A DNA stretch of 25,000 bases from Theodoxus fluviatilis (Eukaryota; Mollusca; Gastropoda; Cycloneritida; Neritidae), in assembly GCA_034096865.1 (NCBI GenBank), contig JAWQFJ010001293.1, forward strand, positions 1 to 25,000. The letters run 5' to 3'. Below are positions 19,145 to 25,000 of the stretch, in pieces (the first letter of the stretch is position 1; each line of letters starts with the position of its first letter). A program made the translations under genes and the position numbers. The notes under the pieces are model-generated. The model ran no database searches. It was given only the letters and a program-made list of their open reading frames with translations, and had not been told where the DNA came from.

Positions 19145-20422
19145 ATTAATTAATGAGCTCTTATGTATAGCCATCAGTAAGAAATGCAGCATCTGTTAAA
19201 AACTCTCTCTTATTCATACTAGAGCTAAAACACAAGCAGTATTAACACTCCACATGATGGAGGGGGCTGATATTCGACAGACCAGCTTTTTCTTTTTCCC
19301 TTCACAGGATACTGCAAGGGTCTACAATCTTCATTGACATTTTCTCTCTATTTCTATGGGGTTCACTCTCTTTATTTGCAGGTCACATCATTAAAACAAC
19401 ATATGCACACATGTACACACACACACACACACACTCTCTCACGAAAACGAATAAATTGCAAGGCATCCAGAAGCCATCCAATACGGCAGTATCATTCGGT
19501 CATCATGACAGTCTCCCGAGGCCAATCCCTCCATGTGATCGATCACCGAAGCAGTCTTATGTTTGAAATGGGAAGGGACCTCGTACTGACCGAGCCTGAT
19601 GGAGGGATGAAACTTCTTAAAAAGCACATCTCATCTGAACACTAATGAGCTTTTCTGATGATAGATCAAAGCGCAGTACTAGCAACAAAGTCCTGCCATT
19701 CTATATGAAGTCCACGGCAGGCTACTGTGTTACTGCAGAACAGTAAAAGGTGTTTATACTTGATTTCCAAACAAACTCTCCATCTTTTCATGCCTGGAGC
19801 ATGGATATATTTGCTCTTTGAAATGAGCAGCAATGAGTTTATGGACACAAATATGGACCTTGTCCACGAAGTATAATTTGATGGAAAGTTGCAACAGTCT
19901 TGTAGACAGATCCACCTAATACATTCCACCTCATCCAAACATCAGCATTCCAACTGAATGGGAGGGGGAAATCCCCAAAGATCAACATGCCAGATGATAT
20001 TGCAATAGCAATGCCCAAAACTGTGGAATGTTAATTTTCAGTGAGAAACTGGATCACATCACCAAGTACTACACAAGAGGTCAATGTGAACCATGATTCA
20101 CACATGCCAGGCGATTCACAACAAATCATCATTTAAAAAAAGGGGGGAAAGTTTTGGATCATTTTTCTTCCTCTTAGAATAGGGCCCCTCCCCTCTCTTT
20201 TTACTCATCAGCAGATGAACCAACGGGGGAGCAGAGAGTCTGAGGAGACAGCGGGACAGCAGGCAAACACAGCTATGCACAATAGTTTAGGAGGGAGAAA
20301 GCAACCAACAAACACCAAACAATCAACCAACACACGGAAGATGCACAAGAAACCAAAACAAGCAAACCAGGCAACAAACAAACACACATACAGAGCAAGG
20401 GCATCATGTCAAGACAACATAC
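19145..20422 (-). other. Intron 1 donor-proximal part, no gene seen
   Basis: Unique sequence with a short (AC)n at 19415-19436 and a CAAA-rich, low-complexity stretch at about 20290-20395 close behind the exon 1 donor. The 103-codon frame at 19334-19645 (+) crosses the (AC)n tract and has no family resemblance. Confidence 0.45.
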
Positions 20423-20587
20423 GAGGGAAGAGGATGTCTTCGGGTTGGTCCTCCTCCTCTTCCTCTTCCTCTTCCCCCTCATCTTCCTGCTCCTGCTCCT
20501 CATGCACCATAGAGTAGGACTGGGAAATGCCCTCTTCCTCATCTGTGTCTGTCTGGGAGGTGTCCGAGTCTTCCTCAGCTTGCGATC
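20423..20587 (-). CDS. PPP1R9-like: Neurabin/spinophilin-like, exon 1 of this window (acidic region)
   Basis: The exon is 165 bp: two bases, 54 codons, one base. Acceptor CCATGGCGCAG|GA; donor C|GTATGT. The product begins SQAEEDSDTSQTDTDEEEG and ends in a long Glu/Asp run and DQPEDILFP. In vertebrate neurabins an acidic segment with the same character (EEDSDE...GLPEEEE) directly precedes the PP1-docking motif. Phase 1 joins exon 2 to make Pro, extending one open frame through all seven exons. Composition alone is weak evidence; position, phase and splice sites carry the call. The entry phase shows that at least one exon lies further upstream; the actin-binding N-terminus is not visible here. 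Confidence 0.75.
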
Positions 20588-20664
20588 CTGCGCCATGGAA
20601 ACCCCGCCGTCAAGCATCCAGCCTCCCGCCCCTCGCCCTCTCCATGCACCAGGCAGCCCAGGGG

Positions 20665-20795
20665 CCAGGGGTTAATCACAGGATATAGGGTTAATCAGAG
20701 GATTTATTCATGGGGTTAATCAGAATATGGAGGATTAAATCAGAAGATGAAGGGTTATTGAGAGGATGAAGGGTTAATAAGAGAAAAGAGGGGGA
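20665..20795. repeat. Degenerate GGGTTAATCAGAGGAT repeat
   Basis: About seven imperfect copies of GGGTTAATCAGAGGAT with variable spacing. The TTAGGG-like look is accidental: the order is GGGTTAAT and copies are irregular. Confidence 0.8.
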
Positions 20796-20799
20796 ATCT

Positions 20800-22240
20800 G
20801 GTTTTGGACAAGCTGCTCAGGGGGGAGAAAAGGTGGGGGGGTGGCACGGGTTTAAAGAAAAAGAAAAAACTTAACCCCCAAAATGAATCTGGGAGATGGT
20901 GACTAGTCATGGATAGTGCAATCAAGACTGATCTGGCTGAGTCCATGTGAAGATCACCTTCACAAAAGAAAGGAACATTTGGGTGTGACTAGTGACAATG
21001 TTCACCTTTATGAGACTGCTTTAGTGAGAGATATCAGGCCTGGGTGAGCCCCTGTGTGAGAAATTATGGGGAAAAATAAACTTCCTCCTTTGGCACAGGT
21101 TGGGAGAGAGCCGACAGTTGAGGATCAGATGGGCTGGTGACAGCAATCTGCCAAGAAAGGCTTACACATAGTACAGTGAGTTAGGGGTACAACAGGAGAA
21201 GTGCAACACAGACTGAGGGGAACACAGAAAGTGGTGATGCAGACTGTTGATGCAGTGACGTGGGGAACCAAGGGATAAGTCGCTGTGGAAGTGGTGATAT
21301 GTACTGAGGGAAGTCTAGGGCTGGGGAAAGAGAAAAGATCTGAATGGAAAATTTCCTGGAACAGCAGTCTGCTGCAGAAATCTGGAACCTCCATAGGGGC
21401 AGCATTTTAAATAGGAACCAACTGAAATGACAGACTTGTGTTTGTATGCTGTGTTTCTTGCTGCAGCAATTTTTACAAGGTATTAATCAATTTAAGTTTC
21501 TTAATATGGATACTTAAATTGTTGTGTATACAACTTTTGCAATGTTTTATCATCAGTTCTCTTTACTAAAGACATTGGTTTTTATTGAAAATTTCCCCTT
21601 CTAAATTCACATGGCTGGTTGTGAAGTTTTTTCAACTCAAAACTACATTTCTGCTTGCTGTAAAACTTGCCCTCAGAAGCCAACAACTGTCTCAGACCCG
21701 AAGGCTGTTACAACGAGTTTTCTTTGCCATTCAGAACATTAACTCCTCAACTCAACCAAGCAAATTGGAGGGCTGAAACAGTGGCTGTGACTGGCCTTGC
21801 CTACAACCCTACAGTTCCTATAACTCAATGCATCATTTTTGCCCTCCAGTGACCCAAGATAAATAAAATCTTTTCACCACAGGGGGTAAAAAAAAGAAAA
21901 TGATAGAAAAGAAAGAGGAAAAAATCCTCCTGAGTGCAAATCACTGTGCCCCATGCAGAGGGCGTCTTGAGTTATCTCCCTTGTTCAAGCTAGACTCGGC
22001 GGGAGCTGGCTAGGCATTTTGCAACCTCGGTACACACAACATGGCAGTGCCTGATTTCTCCCCAAGGCTAAAAAAAGTCACTGATATCACTTGTGGTTTT
22101 CCCTCAGTCCAAATATTTTGACATGAAGCAACTGGAATGCCAGAAACTGATCATCAGAAGGAAGAGTGCTGGGTGCAGACAATACACCTTCCCTCTCTCC
22201 CCAAGCTGCTGAGTGTTCTCAACAACTACATACAGCCAGT
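20800..22240 (-). other. No recognised gene
   Basis: Upstream intron or flank of the neurabin-like gene. A G-rich patch lies at 20820-20840. GAGTTATCTCCCTTG at 21969-21983 resembles a short motif I associate with mollusc repeats. No exon with acceptable splice sites was found. Confidence 0.4.
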
Positions 22241-22574
22241 GTGGGGCTTTCCAGGGCAACTTTGTTGTGTGGGGCTTTCCAGGGCAACTTTGTTGTGTGG
22301 GGCTTTCCAGGGCAACTTTGCTGTGTGGGGCAACTTTGTTGTGTGGGGCTTTCCAGGGCAACCTTGTTGTGTGGGGCTTTCCAGGGCAACCTTGTTGTGT
22401 GGGGCTTTCCAGGGCAACTTTGTTGTGTGGGGCTTTCCAGGGCAACCTTGTTGTGTGGGGCTTTCCAGGGCAACCTTGTTGTGTGGGGCTTTCCAAGGCA
22501 ACTTTGTTGTGTGGGGCTTTCCAGGGCAACTTTGTTGTGTGGGGCTTTCCAGGGTAACCTTGTTGTGTGGGGCT
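22241..22574. repeat. 28-bp minisatellite with 11 kappaB-type sites
   Basis: The unit is GGGGCTTTCCAGGGCAACTT plus TGTTGTGT. Eleven units carry GGGGCTTTCC (starts 22243, 22271, 22299, 22345, 22373, 22401, 22429, 22457, 22485, 22513, 22541); one unit at 22327 has lost it and the last at 22569 is cut off. GGGGCTTTCC fits the NF-kappaB consensus GGGRNNYYCC. All frames on both strands are open because the unit lacks stops. I do not consider it coding. Confidence 0.95.
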
Positions 22575-22617
22575 CAAAAGGAGTACTTCAGAGATCACGT
22601 TGACACCCTCTGTGTAA

Positions 22618-22618
22618 G

Positions 22619-22655
<37 letters not shown>

Positions 22656-22665
22656 AGAGAGAGGG

Positions 22666-22734
<69 letters not shown>

Positions 22735-22735
22735 A
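22618..22735. repeat. (TG)n(GA)n microsatellite
   Basis: (GT)n at 22624-22653, then (GA)n at about 22670-22732, running directly into the AAAGGT repeats of the neighbouring SINE tail. Confidence 0.95.
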
Positions 22736-22962
22736 AGGTAAAGGTAAAGGTGTGGTTTTTTATAGCGACTTACACCCTTTGTCAGGGTCTCAAACCGCTT
22801 ACACTTTACCCCCTGATCACTGGGCATCTTCATCAATCCTCACTGGTACCTCACAACAAACATAGTGACAGACATTTAAGACGCACACAGTCAGGTACCA
22901 GCACCAACTCCGCTCCCTGGGGAGTATTCCAACCCGATGCTGGCGCTTGGCCGCATACAAGG
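22736..22962 (-). mobile_element. SINE-family copy, 5' truncated, with (ACCTTT)n tail
   Basis: On the minus strand this shares with the SINE at 18780-19144 the blocks ATACTCCCCAGGGAGC, TCAGGGGGTAAAGTGT, GGTTTGAGACCCTGACAAAG and TATAAAAAACC, in the same order. The tRNA-like head is missing. Its tail is a short (ACCTTT)n repeat that merges into the (GA)n tract, a usual way for microsatellites to start. Confidence 0.65.
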
Positions 22963-22964
22963 GT

Positions 22965-22967
<3 letters not shown>

Positions 22968-23009
<42 letters not shown>

Positions 23010-23086
23010 GGACGGACGGACGGACGGACGGACTGACGGACGGACGGACGGACGGACGGACGGACGGACGGACGGACGGACGGACG

Positions 23087-23136
<50 letters not shown>

Positions 23137-23137
23137 T
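22968..23137. repeat. (GACA)n(GACG)n(GACA)n tetranucleotide array
   Basis: (GACA) repeats at 22970-23008, (GACG) repeats to about 23092 with one GACT interruption at 23031, then (GACA) again to 23136. The symmetrical order suggests that the GACG variant arose inside and expanded outwards. Confidence 0.95.
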
Positions 23138-23143
23138 AGGCAG

Positions 23144-23834
23144 CTAGCCAGAGATGATATAAAAATCTAAAATGTGAGGACAGAGAGGAGGGGGTGGGGA
23201 TAGGGAGACAGTGCCAAACAAAAGACTTGGGGGGGGGGGGGGGGGGAGGTTCGGGCCGGTCAGGTCCGGGTCCTGCTGACAGGGAGAGGGGCAGCACTGT
23301 TGACAGGGCAGACAGAGGGGAGATGCAGAATGCCTGAGTCCACAAGAGTAGGGGTGCACTGGGATGTGCAGACTGATAGGAGCAGCACAGGCATGGTTGG
23401 GATCCCAGGGGTAATAGAATAATGCCTGCTGTCCTCTCTGAGGGGCTCTCCTTGGCTTGAAGTAGGTATTGTGTCTATCAGCATCTGCTTCTCTCCCTGT
23501 GTGCATGTATGTGAAGGCATGCATGCTGTGCCTGGATAGAATTCCAAGAGAAAGAGATCCAATGTGGGAAGTATGAGGGTTCAAGGTAGGAGACTGGGAG
23601 AAAGATTGGGGTGTGTGGAACATTGTGTGTTTGAGGTGGGGGTGGGGTGGGGGGCAGTCTGGGAAAGAATAAGCCAGTACACCAAAGTTGGAAGGGAGGC
23701 TCTTATAAGAAAGAGTACATAGGAGAATTCATATGGGTATGACTTTGTCAAACAGGGATGTGGGGTAAAAACAGAAGATTAAGGAACAGTTTTAAAAAGA
23801 TCAATTGAGAAGGGGTTAGGTTTCTTTCCTTTCT

Positions 23835-23867
<33 letters not shown>

Positions 23868-25000
23868 GGAGTAGTAAGTATAGGTGGGGAAATTTAAGGT
23901 GCAACAATTTTAGGGAATTGGAAGGCATACAAGGTGTAACATATTCGAGGAATCACAACAACTTAAATCAACATGCCATGGGAGGTCACTGGCAATAGGA
24001 CTACAACAAGTCAACACCAATCATGATGTGGTTATTTTCCACAGCACAAATCCAACCTCTATGATCATTCTGAACATCGGGGCAGGTAGTCCAGGGGTTA
24101 GTACCCATCAGCAGATGCACCACTCAAGGGTTGGTCTACAATGCACTGTGTGAAAATGCTCTAGGAAGTCTACAGCAGCAAATTCTATTGATGACGTCTT
24201 GTACTCCAAACTGTAGCTCAGGCATGGTATGAGGACAGCTACCAACATCTGTTCCACGCCTGCAGTCCACTAGCAAGACTGGTGAGGTTTGAGTATGAAC
24301 TGGTTTTCCTCCACTACCATCATGACAAACTCGGATGATGTGCACATCACACCTCAAGCAAATCATGTAAGTGACGTTGAAAGAGTACAGCAAATTCATT
24401 CAGGCCCTTTTACCCTTTTCCCCTAGGCCCTCAGCAAAATTTCAAACAGACGTGGTGCATTTTATTGCAGTCTTCCACTATATTCTGTGCTATAAAATTT
24501 CAGATAAACTGGTATGAGCTGATCACACACTTTTCTTCCTTACATTTAGCAGAAGTTTCTGAGAGGCACGTCCTGATAGTGCATGGCATGGAGAAATGCA
24601 AAATGCTTCATTAACCTTGATGCCTATTCCAAGTTCTTTTCCCTCTCTTTCTGTCCCCCAGGACACATCTTACCAAGTTGGTACAACAGCTACCATATCT
24701 GGTCCACACACTCATCCCCTCTTTTCCCAAGTTTCTCTAAAGGCACCTGCCACTAAATGCTCCCCAAATCACCTGAATGATTTGACATATTTAGAGAGAG
24801 CTCCAATGCATAGGCAAAAACGAAACAGGATGGATTAAATCTTATCTAAATTTTTATATTCACCTATCTGCACTAACATTTTTTCACAGCCTTTGACTGT
24901 TTTTCAAGAGGACTGGTAGAATGCTTTTGCTGCACCCATTCAAGCAGAGCACACGCCCATCCCCCAACCCAACCAAGGCCAGACTGCCACGACTAGTGTC
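23144..25000 (-). other. No recognised gene; G homopolymers
   Basis: G runs of about 17 (23229-23246) and 32 (23835-23866) stand out. Minus-strand frames at 23623-23144 (Pro/Cys-rich, ending in a poly-Pro from the G run) and 24399-24136 are open but lack a usable donor or family resemblance. The last 100 bases are open on the minus strand without a recognisable product. Confidence 0.4.

Noticed and set aside
20665..20795. Telomere-like GGGTTA repeats
   Set aside because: The unit is GGGTTAATCAGAGGAT with irregular copies, not TTAGGG in tandem.
22104..22865. 164-242 codon frames over the 28-bp array
   Set aside because: Open on both strands and in several frames purely because of the repeat, and they run on into (TG)n(GA)n.
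23144..23623. 159-codon Pro/Cys-rich minus frame, possible upstream neurabin exon
   Set aside because: A fair acceptor exists near 23506, but no donor of the needed phase was found, the end is a poly-Pro from a G homopolymer, and two frames are open together.
24136..24399. 87-codon minus frame
   Set aside because: No family resemblance and no clear splice sites; kept only as an open frame.

Overview
The window looks like a gene-sparse, repeat-rich piece of animal nuclear DNA. It has GT-AG introns of 0.7 to 7 kb, long (GA)n/(CA)n/(GACA)n tracts, several minisatellites, a tRNA-derived SINE and a TGACCTTGACC-rich interspersed repeat. My guess is a mollusc, probably a gastropod; this is an inference from repeat style and gene content, not proven. 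Nothing bacterial or viral is visible.

The one gene I recognise is on the minus strand: the middle of a neurabin/spinophilin (PPP1R9) homologue, a scaffold that joins F-actin, protein phosphatase 1 and PDZ ligands. Seven exons run from high to low coordinates: 20587-20423 (acidic), 18111-17966 (PP1-docking RVTF), 15969-15837 (pre-PDZ linker), 14764-14644 and 7281-7177 (PDZ), 5827-5479 (end of PDZ, then a QSP-repeat insert) and 4813-4520 (acidic, then the start of the region before the coiled coil). All six internal junctions agree in phase and give one continuous reading frame of 437 codons. The actin-binding N-terminus lies beyond position 25000 or was not recognised. The coiled coil should lie below position 1. 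One further exon-like ORF with a strong donor (10763-10651) sits inside the 7.4 kb PDZ intron and is unexplained.

Layout by region. 1-490: a GC-richer segment with CCAAT and CACGTG boxes and an open but apparently broken coding stretch leaving the window. 1411-4542: a huge minisatellite at the start of intron 7 whose 76-bp unit contains the end of exon 7 and its splice donor, with a 193-bp transposon inserted in one unit. 4.5-7.3 kb: three exons with a 55-bp array. 7.3-14.6 kb: the large intron with 64, 85, 44/33 and 22-bp arrays and a compound microsatellite palindrome. 14.6-20.6 kb: four exons, a hairpin-forming inverted repeat, an element with terminal inverted repeats full of TCAAGGTCA sites, and a SINE. 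20.6-25 kb: no recognised gene, but an array of 28-bp units carrying 11 NF-kappaB-type GGGGCTTTCC sites, a second SINE-family copy and a GACA/GACG tract.

The most interesting structure is the intron 7 array, in which a 5' splice site of a coding exon has been tandemly copied roughly 35 to 38 times directly downstream of the real one. More generally, tandem or simple repeats begin close behind most of the splice donors in this gene.
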